A stretch of 64,000 bases of DNA. Origin: Brevundimonas pishanensis (lineage in GTDB: Bacteria; Pseudomonadota; Alphaproteobacteria; Caulobacterales; Caulobacteraceae). The stretch lies in assembly GCF_022750635.1 (NCBI RefSeq), contig NZ_JAJKBG010000001.1, positions 310,001-374,000 of the forward strand, in the 5' to 3' direction. The translations under genes were made by a program, and so were the position numbers. This document shows positions 47,769 through 57,687 of the stretch, in pieces (the stretch's first letter is position 1; every line of letters starts with the position of its first letter). Below the pieces are notes generated by a model. The model was given only the letters and a program-made list of their open reading frames with translations. It had not been told where the DNA came from and did no database searches.

Positions 47769-48656
47769 ATGCTTCCCACCTTACGACAACTCCAGTACCT
47801 CAAGCTCCTTGCCGAGCATGGTTCCTTCAGCCGCGCGGCTGATGCAGCTCACGTGAGCCAGCCCGCTTTGTCGTCCGGTGTTCAGGAGCTGGAGCGTATT
47901 CTTGGAGCACCTGTCGTGGAGCGCACCCGCGGTGCTGTACTTCTGACCGCTGTGGGAGCCGAGGCCGTCCGGCGCGCCGAAGACGTCTTGGCCCGCACCG
48001 AGGATTTGGTCGAGGCCGCCCGCAACGCAGGCAAACCCCTGTCCGGCCGTTTCCGTCTGGGCATCATCCCCACGGTGGCCCCTTATCTTCTGCCGCAAAA
48101 GCTGGTGACCCTGCGGGACCGCTATCCGGCACTGAAACTGTTTATCCGAGAGGATTTGACCCCGCGTCTGATCGCGGGCCTGAAATCGGGTCAGCTCGAC
48201 GCCGCGGTGATCGCCCTGCCCTATGATGCGCCGGGCATTGACCACGCGCACATTGCCGATGACGAGATCGTTGTCGCAGCTCCGGTCAACCACCCGCTGG
48301 CGGGAACCGGTCCCATCCCGCAAGGCGCGTTGAAGTCCGAAGATCTTATTCTTCTGGAGGATGGTCACTGCCTGCGTGATCAGGCCTTGGCGGCAGTGAA
48401 GATCGAGGCCCCCAAGGGCGAGGATGTTTTCGCCGCCACGACCTTGCCGACCCTTGTTCAGATGGTCTCTTCCGGACTGGGCGTCAGCTTCCTTCCGCAG
48501 ATGGCGGTAAATGCGGGCCTGGCCGATAATCCGGGGGTCGTTGTGCGTCCGCTCTCGGAGGATGGACCGCACCGCGAAATCGTTGTCGCTTGGCGATCAG
48601 GTTCCAGCCGCGCTGCCGAGGCGCGTCTTCTTGCCGAGGCACTGAAGATCGACTGA
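47769..48656 (+). CDS. oxyR: LysR-type peroxide sensor OxyR (single-cysteine variant)
   Basis: The 295-residue LysR regulator has the winged helix-turn-helix (LRQLQYLKLLAEHGSFSRAADAAHVSQPALSSGVQELE) and an effector domain with the OxyR signature LLEDGHCLRDQAL holding the peroxide-reactive Cys (Cys199 in E. coli numbering). The resolving Cys208 position is Val, and no other cysteine exists in the protein. LysR proteins of this type next to katG regulate katG and ahpC. I start at MLPTLRQLQYL (47769), the usual beginning; starts at 47748 or 47739 are possible. Confidence 0.88.
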   Translation: MLPTLRQLQYLKLLAEHGSFSRAADAAHVSQPALSSGVQELERILGAPVVERTRGAVLLTAVGAEAVRRAEDVLARTEDLVEAARNAGKPLSGRFRLGIIPTVAPYLLPQKLVTLRDRYPALKLFIREDLTPRLIAGLKSGQLDAAVIALPYDAPGIDHAHIADDEIVVAAPVNHPLAGTGPIPQGALKSEDLILLEDGHCLRDQALAAVKIEAPKGEDVFAATTLPTLVQMVSSGLGVSFLPQMAVNAGLADNPGVVVRPLSEDGPHREIVVAWRSGSSRAAEARLLAEALKID

Positions 48657-48754
48657 TCGGGCGCGTCATTGCGCTATCGGCACTGCCTGTACGACGTACA
48701 TCGAATACCCATCCGGCGGGCTTCTATTGCGACCCTATTCTTTATGTGGGAAAG

Positions 48755-48790
48755 GCCTCGCATAAATATTTTGGCGGCCTTTTGCGAGGC
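48755..48790 (+). promoter_or_regulatory. Inverted repeat in the acnB leader
   Basis: GCCTCGCA (48755-48762) and TGCGAGGC (48783-48790) could form an 8-bp hairpin ending 29 bases before the acnB start. An operator or mRNA stability element is possible. Confidence 0.4.
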
Positions 48791-48819
48791 TGTCGGGGAT
48801 ACCACACACAGGTCAACGC

Positions 48820-51402
48820 ATGCTGCAACACTATCGCGAACACGTTGCCGAACGTGCGGCTCTGGGCATTCCGCCCCTGCCGCTGTCGGCCCAGCAAACT
48901 GCTGAACTGATCGAGCTGATCAAGGCTCCGACCGCAGAGGCTTCTTCGGAAGAACTGCTGGAGCTGCTGGCCCATCGTGTGCCGCCGGGCGTTGACGACG
49001 CCGCAAAGGTCAAGGCTTCCTTCCTGTCGGCTGTGGCCCACGGCGATTTCGAAGTGCCGGGCCTGTCGCGCGAATACGCAACCCAGCTGCTGGGCACCAT
49101 GGTCGGTGGCTATAACGTCAAGCCGCTGATCGACCTGCTGCCGGACGCTGTTGTCGGCACCGTCGCTGCCGAGGGTCTGAAGAAGACCCTGTTGATGTTC
49201 GACTTCTTCCACGACGTTGCCGGTCTGGCCAAGGCTGGCAATGCCAACGCCCAAGCCGTTCTGAAGTCGTGGGCCGACGCCGAATGGTTCACCTCGCGCG
49301 ACAAGGTTGCCGAAAAGATCACCGTCACCGTCTTCAAGGTGACCGGCGAAACCAACACCGACGACCTGTCGCCGGCACCGGACGCTTGGTCGCGTCCGGA
49401 TATCCCGCTGCACTACCTCGCCATGCTGAAGAACGCGCGCCCGGGCATCACGCCTGAGCAAGACGGCGTTCGCGGTCCGATGCAGTTCATTGAAGACCTC
49501 AAGGCCAAGGGCCACCTCGTCGCCTACGTCGGTGACGTTGTCGGCACCGGCTCGTCGCGTAAGTCGGCCACCAACTCGGTGATCTGGGCCACCGGCCAAG
49601 ACATCCCGTTCGTGCCGAACAAGCGCTTCGGCGGCGTGACCCTCGGCGGCAAGATCGCTCCGATCTTCTTCAACACTCAAGAAGACTCCGGTGCCCTGCC
49701 GATCGAAGTCGACGTTTCCAACCTGAACATGGGCGATGTCATCGACATCTACCCGTACGAAGGCAAGATCGTGAAGGACGGCGAGACCGTCTCGACCTTC
49801 GAACTGAAGTCGCAAGTCCTTCTGGACGAAGTGCAAGCCGGTGGCCGTATTAACCTGATCATCGGCCGCTCGCTGACCGCCCGCGCGCGTGAAGCACTGG
49901 GTCTGGCTCCGTCGACCGAGTTCCGCCTGCCGGTCGTTCCGAACGACACGGGCAAGGGCTTCACCGTCGCTCAAAAGATGGTCGGTCGCGCCTGCGGTCT
50001 GCCGGAAGGTCAAGGCATCCGTCCGGGTACCTATTGCGAACCGCGCATGACCACGGTCGGCTCGCAAGACACCACTGGCCCGATGACCCGCGACGAGCTG
50101 AAAGACCTCGCCTGCCTCGGCTTCTCGGCCGACATGGTGATGCAGTCCTTCTGCCACACCGCCGCCTATCCGAAGCCGGTTGACGTCAAGACCCACCGCG
50201 AACTGCCGGAGTTCATCTCGAACCGTGGCGGCGTGGCTCTGCGTCCGGGCGACGGCGTGATCCACTCGTGGCTGAACCGCCTGCTGCTGCCGGATACGGT
50301 CGGCACCGGCGGTGACTCGCACACCCGCTTCCCGATCGGCATCTCCTTCCCGGCTGGCTCGGGTCTGGTCGCCTTCGGTGCGGCCACCGGCGTGATGCCG
50401 CTGGACATGCCGGAGTCGGTTCTGGTGCGCTTCAAGGGCGAAATGCAGCCGGGTATCACCCTGCGCGACCTCGTCCACGCCATCCCGTACTACGCCATCA
50501 AGCAAGGTCTGCTGACCGTCGCCAAGGCTGGCAAGATCAACGCCTTCTCGGGCCGCATCCTCGAAATCGAGGGCCTGCCGAACCTGAAGGTCGAGCAAGC
50601 CTTCGAACTGACCGACGCCTCGGCTGAACGTTCGGCTGCTGGCTGCACGGTCAAGCTGAACAAAGAGCCGATCATCGAGTACATGACCTCGAACATCGTG
50701 CTGATGAAGAACATGATCGCCGACGGCTATCAGGATGCCCGCACCCTGCAGCGCCGTATCGACGCCATGGAAGCCTGGCTGGCCAACCCGAACCTGCTCG
50801 AAGCCGATGCCGACGCCGAATACGCGCACGTCATCGAAATCGATCTGGCCGAGATCAAGGAGCCGATCCTGTGCGCTCCGAACGATCCGGACGATGCCCG
50901 CCTGCTGTCGGAAGTGCAGAACACCCAGATCGATGAAGTCTTCATCGGTTCGTGCATGACCAACATCGGCCACTTCCGCGCCGCTTCGCTGCTGCTGAAG
51001 GGCAAGAAGGACATCCCGACCCGTCTGTGGGTCGCCCCGCCGACCAAGATGGACGCCTCGGAACTCACCAAGGAAGGTCACTACTCGACCCTCGGCGGTG
51101 CCGGTGCCCGTATGGAAATGCCGGGCTGCTCGCTGTGCATGGGTAACCAGGCACAGGTGAAGGAAGGCGCGACCGTGGTTTCGACCTCGACCCGCAACTT
51201 CCCGAACCGTCTGGGCAAGGGCTCGAACGTCTTCCTGTCGTCGGCCGAACTGGCTGCCGTGGCCTCGAAGCTGGGCCGCCTGCCGACCGTGGAAGAGTAC
51301 ATGGCCGAAATGGGCGTCATCAACGAGAACGCCGCCGACGTTTACCGCTACATGAACTTCGACCAGATCGAAGAATACGCAGACCGTGTCGCGGCTGAGT
51401 AA
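48820..51402 (+). CDS. acnB: Aconitate hydratase B
   Basis: The 860-residue enzyme interconverts citrate and isocitrate. The N-terminal HEAT-like domain (about 1-160), the swivel domain placed before the catalytic core ([28 protein letters not shown] near 175-202), and the cluster ligands in SCMTNIGH and CSLCMGNQ show the AcnB architecture, distinct from AcnA. Codon use is strongly biased, as in highly expressed genes. The start is ATG at 48820; a possible TTG/GTG extension is not needed. AcnA is encoded convergently 1.5 kb away. Confidence 0.96.
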   Translation: MLQHYREHVAERAALGIPPLPLSAQQTAELIELIKAPTAEASSEELLELLAHRVPPGVDDAAKVKASFLSAVAHGDFEVPGLSREYATQLLGTMVGGYNVKPLIDLLPDAVVGTVAAEGLKKTLLMFDFFHDVAGLAKAGNANAQAVLKSWADAEWFTSRDKVAEKITVTVFKVTGETNTDDLSPAPDAWSRPDIPLHYLAMLKNARPGITPEQDGVRGPMQFIEDLKAKGHLVAYVGDVVGTGSSRKSATNSVIWATGQDIPFVPNKRFGGVTLGGKIAPIFFNTQEDSGALPIEVDVSNLNMGDVIDIYPYEGKIVKDGETVSTFELKSQVLLDEVQAGGRINLIIGRSLTARAREALGLAPSTEFRLPVVPNDTGKGFTVAQKMVGRACGLPEGQGIRPGTYCEPRMTTVGSQDTTGPMTRDELKDLACLGFSADMVMQSFCHTAAYPKPVDVKTHRELPEFISNRGGVALRPGDGVIHSWLNRLLLPDTVGTGGDSHTRFPIGISFPAGSGLVAFGAATGVMPLDMPESVLVRFKGEMQPGITLRDLVHAIPYYAIKQGLLTVAKAGKINAFSGRILEIEGLPNLKVEQAFELTDASAERSAAGCTVKLNKEPIIEYMTSNIVLMKNMIADGYQDARTLQRRIDAMEAWLANPNLLEADADAEYAHVIEIDLAEIKEPILCAPNDPDDARLLSEVQNTQIDEVFIGSCMTNIGHFRAASLLLKGKKDIPTRLWVAPPTKMDASELTKEGHYSTLGGAGARMEMPGCSLCMGNQAQVKEGATVVSTSTRNFPNRLGKGSNVFLSSAELAAVASKLGRLPTVEEYMAEMGVINENAADVYRYMNFDQIEEYADRVAAE

Positions 51403-51436
51403 GCTGTAGCCTCAACGGTTAGCGTTGAAATGAAGA

Positions 51437-51469
51437 AGCCCCCTCGGAGTGATCCGAGGGGGCTTTTTT
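51437..51469 (+). terminator. Terminator after acnB
   Basis: A 12-bp perfect stem (51437-51448 with 51453-51464, loop GTGA) is followed by a T-run. Confidence 0.93.
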
Positions 51470-51518
51470 AATCCAGTAGCGCAAATAACTCTGTTATCAT
51501 TTCTTGTGGGGGGAAATG

Positions 51519-51692
51519 ATGGCATCAGATTCAGTTCAAGAAATCGCTGACCGTGTGGGTTCCTTGTACAGCGAGGAAGCTAAGGCACTCGTGTGGGATT
51601 CACGGATAGTCAAAATCATTCTCATTGTTGGCGGGGGGCTCGCCGTAGGGATCGCTCAGTTCACTGAAACCGTACACCATTGGCCTAAATAG
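51519..51692 (+). CDS. Small single-pass membrane protein, unknown
   Basis: The 57-residue product has a polar N-terminus and one hydrophobic helix (IVKIILIVGGGLAVGIAQF, about residues 29-47). I recognise no family. A GGGGGG tract lies just before the ATG pair at 51516/51519, giving a good ribosome-binding site. The gene begins the lower-GC insert between the aconitase genes, and the GAF-domain gene starts 24 bases after its stop, so the two are probably co-transcribed. Confidence 0.6.
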   Translation: MASDSVQEIADRVGSLYSEEAKALVWDSRIVKIILIVGGGLAVGIAQFTETVHHWPK

Positions 51693-51716
51693 GTAGGGGT
51701 TTGTGGGGCGCTGGCG

Positions 51717-52460
51717 ATGGCGATCGGCGGGTTTATCGGGGCTCTCAGAGAGAAAACTTCGATTCAGGCTTTAGAAGAGGCTCGTTCGGCTCTAGAAGCT
51801 GCGAGATCTTACGAAGTAGAGGGTGTATATATTCAGAATTATATAAGCGATATTGAAGATAAGCTTAAGAGAATGTCGCATCTTCATACTGCTCAGTTCA
51901 CCATGCGTGAAACCGTTGAGCAATGCCTTATGTTAAATCAAAAAAATGAGGCTTTAGCGACGCAAATGGTACTAAGTTCTGCTGCTCCACTGCTGCGAGC
52001 CGCACTGAATTTTCAGATGGATGAGGAATGGACACTTTCAGTGTACCAAGCTCGACCAGACAAGTCGGGAAAAGAGGTGCTTTGCTGTGTGGCTGCCGAT
52101 AGGTTCGATAAACGCGATGCAAATTTAACGCGTTCATGGCCGATTGGGGTGGGGCATACAGGCTCTACATATGCAAAGGCTGAAGAGACAGTGGTTCCAG
52201 ATTTGTCAGCATTGCAATTGGGCACGCTCGATAAATTACCGTCTTCAATCAGCCACGATAGCGATGCACAACGCTATAGGTCGATTGCTGCGGTCCCTAT
52301 AAATGTTTTAAACGACCCGGCACCTTGGGGTGTGGTCGTGGCGACGAGCAGCAAGGCAAACAAGTTCACGCTTGATCACGATCAAAAGGGAAGCCTGAAC
52401 GCTGAGGTGGTTCGCGCGTTTGCAGGTATCATGGCCTTATCCGTTGCCACGCAGAGGTAG
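51717..52460 (+). CDS. GAF-domain protein with N-terminal coiled coil
   Basis: The 247-residue protein has a helical, coiled-coil-prone N-terminus (about 15-95, with QALEEARSALEAARS and a DIEDKLKRM stretch) and a C-terminal GAF-like domain (about 95-245) recognisable from VGHTGSTYAKAEETVVPDLSA and RYRSIAAVPINVLNDPAPWGVVVATSSK. No output domain such as a kinase or cyclase is attached, so it is a stand-alone sensor or adaptor. Codons are much more A/T-rich than in neighbouring genes, pointing to horizontal transfer. GGGG lies eight bases before the ATG. Ligand and partner are unknown; the membrane peptide upstream is the obvious candidate partner. Confidence 0.7.
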   Translation: MAIGGFIGALREKTSIQALEEARSALEAARSYEVEGVYIQNYISDIEDKLKRMSHLHTAQFTMRETVEQCLMLNQKNEALATQMVLSSAAPLLRAALNFQMDEEWTLSVYQARPDKSGKEVLCCVAADRFDKRDANLTRSWPIGVGHTGSTYAKAEETVVPDLSALQLGTLDKLPSSISHDSDAQRYRSIAAVPINVLNDPAPWGVVVATSSKANKFTLDHDQKGSLNAEVVRAFAGIMALSVATQR

Positions 52461-52543
52461 AGTTAATGAAAAATTATTTGCTGCGGGAATCAAATCAATC
52501 GAATCTAGCTTGTGTCAAGCGACACGAGATCGGGAGAGGGACC

Positions 52544-52750
52544 ATGACGGACGTGATATTCGTAGCTGAAGAAGCGTACATCGATCGTGAGATCGAAAGG
52601 GGCGTGGCCAAAATCATCGCTGGTGATGTCGATGAGAAAGCCCGTCGAGAATATAATGCTGCGCTGATGAAGCGGTCGCGTTTGGTGTTTCAAATGGGCC
52701 TGTCATCTTCTCGACCTCCCCAAGTTTCTCGAAAGCTAGCCGCAGTCTGA
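52544..52750 (+). CDS. Short unknown protein, third gene of the GAF cassette
   Basis: The 68-residue product (MTDVIFVAEEAYIDREIERGV...) is charged and helical with no recognised domain. I chose the ATG at 52544 because GGGAG lies seven bases upstream; an in-frame ATG at 52466, six bases after the GAF stop with AGAGG upstream, would add 26 residues and is also plausible. It is followed directly by a terminator, which suggests it ends the operon. Confidence 0.5.
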   Translation: MTDVIFVAEEAYIDREIERGVAKIIAGDVDEKARREYNAALMKRSRLVFQMGLSSSRPPQVSRKLAAV

Positions 52751-52768
52751 CAGGAAGCGGATAAAGGC

Positions 52769-52798
52769 AAGGCCCGAGGATTGCTCCTCGGGCCTTTT
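52769..52798 (+). terminator. Terminator closing the GAF cassette
   Basis: A 12-bp stem (52769-52780 with 52785-52796, loop TTGC) ends in TTTT. Confidence 0.9.
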
Positions 52799-52836
52799 CT
52801 GTTGTGCAGGTTTTGCATTCCTAGTGGGCGGCGATC

Positions 52837-52853
52837 AAAAGGCTTCGCCTTTT
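52837..52853 (-). terminator. Short terminator-like hairpin for acnA
   Basis: AAAAGGC (52837-52843) and GCCTTTT (52847-52853) lie 29 bases beyond the acnA stop; another hairpin, 52872-52880 with 52884-52892, covers the stop codon itself. Confidence 0.5.
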
Positions 52854-52881
52854 CGACCCGACGCCCCCTAGGCGGGAAGTC

Positions 52882-55581
52882 TTACTTCCCGCTAGCCAAG
52901 TTCCGGAGAACGTACGGCATAACCCCACCGGCCTTGAAGTAGTCCAGTTCGGTTTGGTTATCGATGCGGCAGCGGACCGGGAAGCGGGCCATCTTGCCGT
53001 CTGCCGGACGGAACAGCTCGACCCACAGGTCCTGGCGCGGCTTCAGCTTGCCGATGTTGGCGTCGGTCAGGCCACGGATGGTGACGATCTCTTCGCCGGT
53101 CAGGCCCAGCTTCTGCCAGCCGTCTTCCTTGAACTGCAGCGGAACGACGCCCATGCCGACGAGGTTCGAGCGGTGGATACGCTCGAAGCTTTCGGCGATG
53201 ACCGCACGAACGCCCAGCAGACGGGTGCCCTTGGCCGCCCAGTCACGCGACGAGCCAGTGCCGTATTCCTTGCCCGCAAACACGACCAGAGGACGGCCTT
53301 CGCCTTGATAGCGCATGGCGGCGTCGTAGATCGACATCACGTCCTTGGACGGGAAGTGCTTGGTCACGCCGCCTTCGATTTCCGGCGTCATCTTGTTGCG
53401 GATACGGATGTTGGCAAAGGTGCCGCGCATCATGACTTCGTGGTTGCCGCGACGGGCACCGTAGGAGTTGAAGTCCAGCGTATCGACGTCGTGGGCGGTC
53501 AGATAGGCACCCGCAGGCGAGGCCTTCTTGATCGCACCAGCCGGCGAGATGTGGTCGGTCGTGATGGAGTCGCCGAAGATGCCGAGGATGCGGGCTTCGA
53601 CAATGTCCTCGACCGGGGTCGGCTCCATCGACAGGCCTTCGAAGTACGGCGGGTTCTGGACGTAGGTGGAGTTGTTGTCCCACTCATACGTCTGGCCACC
53701 GGTGACCTCGATCGCCTGCCAGTGCGCGTCGCCCTTGAAGACGTCGGCATAGCGATTGGCGAACATCTTCGGCGTCACCGACTTGCGCTGGATCGTGGCG
53801 ATCTCTTCTGCGGTCGGCCAGATGTCCTTCAGGAAGACGTCGTTGCCGTTCTTGTCCTGACCGATAGCGTCCTTGGTGATGTCGATGCGCATCGAACCGG
53901 CAATCGAATAGGCGACAACCAGCGGCGGCGAGGCCAGATAGTTGGCTTGAACGTCAGGGTTCACACGGCCTTCGAAATTACGGTTGCCCGAAAGGACCGA
54001 GGTCGCCACCAGAGCATTGTCGTTGATGGCCTTCGAGATCGCCGGATCCAGCGGGCCGGAGTTACCGATGCAGGTGGTGCAGCCGTAACCGACAAGGTTG
54101 AAGCCCATCGCGTCGAGGTCTTCCTGCAGGCCTGCGTCGGTCAGGTAGTCGGTGACAACCTGCGAGCCCGGAGCCAGCGAGGTCTTGACCCACGGCTTCG
54201 GCGCCAGACCCAGTGCGCGCGCCTTGCGGGCGACGAGGCCGGCGGCGATCAGCACGCTCGGGTTCGAGGTGTTGGTGCAGGAGGTGATGGCGGCAATGAC
54301 CACATCACCGTCGCCGACGGTGAAGGTCTCGCCTTCGACAGCCGCGCGCGGCGCGTCCGCCGGACGGGCGAAGGTGCCGGTCAGGTGCTGTTCGAATTCC
54401 GGTGCCGCAGTCGTCAGTTCAACGCGGTCTTGTGGGCGCTTCGGACCGGCCAGCGACGGGACGACCGTCGAGATGTCCAGTTCCAGAACGTCGGTGAAGA
54501 CCGGATCTTCCGAGGTCTCGTCGATCCACAGGCCTTGGGCCTTGGCATAGGCCTCGACCAGAGCGACGCGAGCCTTTTCGCGGCCCGTGGCGGTCAGATA
54601 GTCGATGGTCGCGCGCGACACAGGGAAGAAGCCGCAGGTGGCACCGTATTCCGGAGCCATGTTGGCGATGGTCGCTTGGTCTTCGATGGTCATCCCGACC
54701 AGCGCGTCACCGAAGAACTCGACGAACTTGCCGACGACGCCCTTCTTGCGCAGCATCTGGGTGACGGTCAGCACCAGGTCGGTCGCGGTCGCGCCTTCCG
54801 GCAGCTTGCCGGTCAGTTTGAAGCCGATGACTTCCGGGATCAGCATCGGGATCGGCTGGCCCAGCATGGCCGCTTCGGCTTCGATACCGCCAACGCCCCA
54901 GCCCAGAACGGCCAGACCGTTGATCATGGTGGTGTGGCTGTCGGTGCCGACGACGGTGTCCGGATAGGCCACGGTCTTCTTGCCCTCTTCGCCCGTCCAG
55001 ACGGTCTGGGCGAGGTGTTCGAGGTTCACCTGGTGGCAGATGCCGGTGCCCGGAGGAACGACGCGGAAGTTGTTGAAGGCCGAAGAGCCCCAGCGCAAGA
55101 AGTTGTAGCGCTCGATGTTGCGCTCGTATTCGCGCTCGACGTTCTGGCCAAAGGCCTGGGCGTTACCGAAGTGATCGACCATGACCGAGTGGTCGATGAC
55201 CAGATCGACCGGGTTCAGCGGATTGATCTTTGCCGGATCGGCACCCAGCTTGGCCATGGCATCGCGCATGGCGGCAAGGTCAACCACCGCCGGAACGCCG
55301 GTGAAGTCCTGCATCAGGACGCGGGCCGGGCGGAAGGCGATCTCGTGCTCTACGGCACCCTTGTTCTCGATCCAGGCGGCAACCGCCTTCAGATCGGCTT
55401 CGGTGACCGAAACGCCGTCTTCGTTGCGAAGCAGGTTTTCCAGCAGCACCTTCATCGAGCGCGGCAGGCGCGAGATACCGGCAAGGCCCGCTTCCTCTGC
55501 GGCGGGAAGGCTGTAATAGGCGTATTTCTTGCGCCCGACCGTAAGGTCTTGGCGGGTCTTGAGGCTGTCAATCGACGGCAT
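52882..55581 (-). CDS. acnA: Aconitate hydratase A
   Basis: The 899-residue enzyme is the AcnA/IRP1-type aconitase: cluster ligands in [12 protein letters not shown] near residue 438 and [12 protein letters not shown] near 503, then the swivel domain at the C-terminus with [13 protein letters not shown] and [16 protein letters not shown] start at [13 protein letters not shown] (55581), which has GAGGA upstream; the longer frame to 55749 is not supported by family length. It and AcnB would both serve the citric acid cycle, and AcnA is usually the more oxidation-resistant form in other bacteria. Confidence 0.96.
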   Translation of the reverse strand: MPSIDSLKTRQDLTVGRKKYAYYSLPAAEEAGLAGISRLPRSMKVLLENLLRNEDGVSVTEADLKAVAAWIENKGAVEHEIAFRPARVLMQDFTGVPAVVDLAAMRDAMAKLGADPAKINPLNPVDLVIDHSVMVDHFGNAQAFGQNVEREYERNIERYNFLRWGSSAFNNFRVVPPGTGICHQVNLEHLAQTVWTGEEGKKTVAYPDTVVGTDSHTTMINGLAVLGWGVGGIEAEAAMLGQPIPMLIPEVIGFKLTGKLPEGATATDLVLTVTQMLRKKGVVGKFVEFFGDALVGMTIEDQATIANMAPEYGATCGFFPVSRATIDYLTATGREKARVALVEAYAKAQGLWIDETSEDPVFTDVLELDISTVVPSLAGPKRPQDRVELTTAAPEFEQHLTGTFARPADAPRAAVEGETFTVGDGDVVIAAITSCTNTSNPSVLIAAGLVARKARALGLAPKPWVKTSLAPGSQVVTDYLTDAGLQEDLDAMGFNLVGYGCTTCIGNSGPLDPAISKAINDNALVATSVLSGNRNFEGRVNPDVQANYLASPPLVVAYSIAGSMRIDITKDAIGQDKNGNDVFLKDIWPTAEEIATIQRKSVTPKMFANRYADVFKGDAHWQAIEVTGGQTYEWDNNSTYVQNPPYFEGLSMEPTPVEDIVEARILGIFGDSITTDHISPAGAIKKASPAGAYLTAHDVDTLDFNSYGARRGNHEVMMRGTFANIRIRNKMTPEIEGGVTKHFPSKDVMSIYDAAMRYQGEGRPLVVFAGKEYGTGSSRDWAAKGTRLLGVRAVIAESFERIHRSNLVGMGVVPLQFKEDGWQKLGLTGEEIVTIRGLTDANIGKLKPRQDLWVELFRPADGKMARFPVRCRIDNQTELDYFKAGGVMPYVLRNLASGK

Positions 55582-55765
55582 GCGGAGGTCCTCTGACAAA
55601 CGCCGCCCGACAATTCGGTTGCGCTTTCGCGCGCATGACACCAAGGCACACAGGTCCCGGGCGCGCGCGGCGAAAGCCTGCTGCGGCTCATTTGGATATA
55701 GGCTTGCCCGCGCGGCACGTCCATGTATCCACATGGTATGAAGGGACATTGAGAAAGGTTCGCAA

Positions 55766-56386
55766 GTGCTTGATGGCCTGAAGATTACCGATCTGACCCT
55801 GTCGCGGGGCGACCGGTGCCTGATTGACGGGCTTTCAGTGGACCTTTCGGCGGGTCAGGCACAGGCGCTTTCGGGTGCGAACGGGGCGGGTAAGTCCAGC
55901 CTGCTTCGCGCCATTGCGGGATTTATCAGGCCCAATGGCGGGCAGATCGCATTCCTGAGCGGCGCTGAGCTTCTCGATGCTGATGAGGTGCGCCGCACTC
56001 ATCTTCACCTGACCGGACATCTCGAAGGCCTGAAAGCCACCCGAACAGCGCGTCAGGAACTGATGTTCCAGTGCCGGTTTCTCAAAGGCTCCGAAGAGGC
56101 CATGCAGGCTGCGGTGGAGCGGCTCCACCTTGAGCCCCTACTGGATTTGGAGACGCGGCGCTTGTCTGCGGGCCAGAAACGTCGCCTGTCTATGGCGCGC
56201 TTGGTGTCTGCTCCGCGTGCGCTCTGGTTGTTGGACGAGCCCTTGGCCCCGCTGGACAGCCAGTGGCGCGAACGTATCGGCCACTTGATGCAGGACCATC
56301 TTGCGCGGGGCGGTATGATGATCGCGGCCGTGCATGATCCCCTTCCCTTCGACGCGCGATCTCTCGATCTGGGAGGGCGTGCATGA
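55766..56386 (+). CDS. ccmA: Cytochrome c biogenesis ATP-binding protein CcmA
   Basis: The 206-residue ABC ATPase has Walker [18 protein letters not shown] near residues 37-53, the signature [14 protein letters not shown] near 133-146 and Walker [13 protein letters not shown]. With CcmB it forms part of the haem-handling ABC complex of system I. The start is GTG 55766 with GAGAAAGG upstream. It overlaps ccmB by four bases and is divergent from acnA. Confidence 0.93.
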   Translation: MLDGLKITDLTLSRGDRCLIDGLSVDLSAGQAQALSGANGAGKSSLLRAIAGFIRPNGGQIAFLSGAELLDADEVRRTHLHLTGHLEGLKATRTARQELMFQCRFLKGSEEAMQAAVERLHLEPLLDLETRRLSAGQKRRLSMARLVSAPRALWLLDEPLAPLDSQWRERIGHLMQDHLARGGMMIAAVHDPLPFDARSLDLGGRA

Positions 56387-57048
56387 ACAGTCTGCTTGGC
56401 CTTTTCCGTCGCGAGTTAGCTCTGGCTTGGGGCGGCGGCGGCGGCCCGCTGTTGGCCTGTGGCTTTATGCTTTGCTTTGCCGCCATGTTGCCGTTGGCGA
56501 TTGGTGGTGATCCGGTGGCGTTGGCCCCGATGGCATCGGGGGCGGCGTGGGTTGCGCTGGCCGTTGCCTCGCTCCTGTCGCTGGAACGACTTTTCGAGCG
56601 CGATCTGGAGGACGGATCGCTGGATATTCTCGCGCTTGGGCCGGTGCCGCTGGAAGCGGTGGTGGTCGTCAAGGCGCTGGCCCAGTGGCTGGCCAACGGC
56701 GTGCCACTGGCGGTCATGGCACCCTTGGTGGCCTTGGCTCTGGGGCAGGACGCGGGCCTTGTTGGTATGACCGGTCTGACGGCGCTTATCGGGGGGCTGG
56801 GCTTTGCCTTTACCGGAGCCCTCGCTGCCACGCTGGCGTTGGGGGCCAAGCGGGGCGGTGTTTTGATCGCCGTGATCGTCTTGCCGCTCTTTATTCCACC
56901 TGTCGTGTTCGGAGCAGGGGGCTTGGCGCGCGCGGCCAATGATCAGCCTGTCGGTCCGGCTGTAGCGCTACTGGGTGCCTATGTTCTTTTCGCGCTAGTG
57001 ATCGCGCCCTTTGCGGGAGCAGCCGCCATTCGCAACGCCCAGTCCTGA
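56383..57048 (+). CDS. ccmB: Cytochrome c biogenesis membrane protein CcmB
   Basis: The 221-residue protein has six hydrophobic helices and the CcmB landmarks LFRRELALAWGGGG near the start, LERLFERDLEDGSLDILALGPVPLEAVVVVKALAQWLANGVPL near residues 67-109, and a C-terminal LLGAYVLFALVIAPFAGAAAIRNA. It is the permease of the CcmAB complex. ccmC, ccmD and ccmE, which normally follow, are missing; a convergent Smr gene lies one base beyond the stop codon. Confidence 0.92.
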   Translation: MNSLLGLFRRELALAWGGGGGPLLACGFMLCFAAMLPLAIGGDPVALAPMASGAAWVALAVASLLSLERLFERDLEDGSLDILALGPVPLEAVVVVKALAQWLANGVPLAVMAPLVALALGQDAGLVGMTGLTALIGGLGFAFTGALAATLALGAKRGGVLIAVIVLPLFIPPVVFGAGGLARAANDQPVGPAVALLGAYVLFALVIAPFAGAAAIRNAQS

Positions 57049-57049
57049 T

Positions 57050-57682
57050 CTAGCGCTGGCGCAGCGTCACGTAGAACGCTCCATTACCGCCATGCCGTTG
57101 GTGGGCAATCGAGTAGCCCGACACGATCAGCCGCAAATAGGGACTGGCCATCCATTCCTCGAACGAGGAGCGTATGACGCCACCGCCCTGACGGCCTTGT
57201 CCGGTAATGACGAGGACCGCCCGCATGCCGCGCGCCTGACAGCTCATGAGGAAGGCGCGAAGTTCGTCTTCGGCCTCGAAACGGCTGAAACCGTGAAGGT
57301 CGATACGCGCTTCGATAGGATCGCGCTCGCGCGACAGGCGGCGCTTGCGGTTGGGCTCCAGATCTTCCGGTACGGGCCTGTCGGAAGCGCGGCCGATCAT
57401 GGGGCGCGGGGCAATCTCGGCCAGATAGGCGACGTTATTGCCGCTGGATGCCGTGGTGACGGCGGCCGTCTTTGCTGCCTTTTTGCGGACGGCACGGGTC
57501 TTGGGGGTAGCCGGTGGCGCTTCGACCTCGCCCAGCATGGCGGTCATCTCGGCCAGCGCGGCCTCCACCGCATCGGGGGCGACGTAGTCGGATTTCGTTG
57601 GAGCCTTGGGCGTGACGGTATGCGTCACCCGTTTCCACAGGCGGCGGTCATCTTCGCTGGGTTTGGGAGGGCGGCGCGCCAA
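57050..57682 (-). CDS. Smr-domain protein
   Basis: The product (about 210 residues from the TTG at 57682) has a basic Ala-rich N-terminal half and a C-terminal Smr domain (about 115-205) with the DLHGF motif (RIDLHGFSRFEAEDELRAFL) and the TGQGRQGGGVIR loop, as in small MutS-related nucleases. Substrate is unknown. The start is uncertain: no ATG gives the expected length, and the frame is open further upstream into the HTH gene. In relatives the gene commonly follows mltA; here it is 30 kb away behind an HTH gene. Confidence 0.82.
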   Translation of the reverse strand: MARRPPKPSEDDRRLWKRVTHTVTPKAPTKSDYVAPDAVEAALAEMTAMLGEVEAPPATPKTRAVRKKAAKTAAVTTASSGNNVAYLAEIAPRPMIGRASDRPVPEDLEPNRKRRLSRERDPIEARIDLHGFSRFEAEDELRAFLMSCQARGMRAVLVITGQGRQGGGVIRSSFEEWMASPYLRLIVSGYSIAHQRHGGNGAFYVTLRQR

Positions 57683-57687
57683 CCGCC

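Noticed and set aside
52954..55596. 880-residue open frame antisense to acnA, and similar long antisense frames at 48742-51081, 32082-34451 and 5876-7657
   Set aside because: They mirror strongly biased codons of highly expressed genes, have Arg/Gln/Asp/Val-rich translations with no domain, and oppose genes with clear families.
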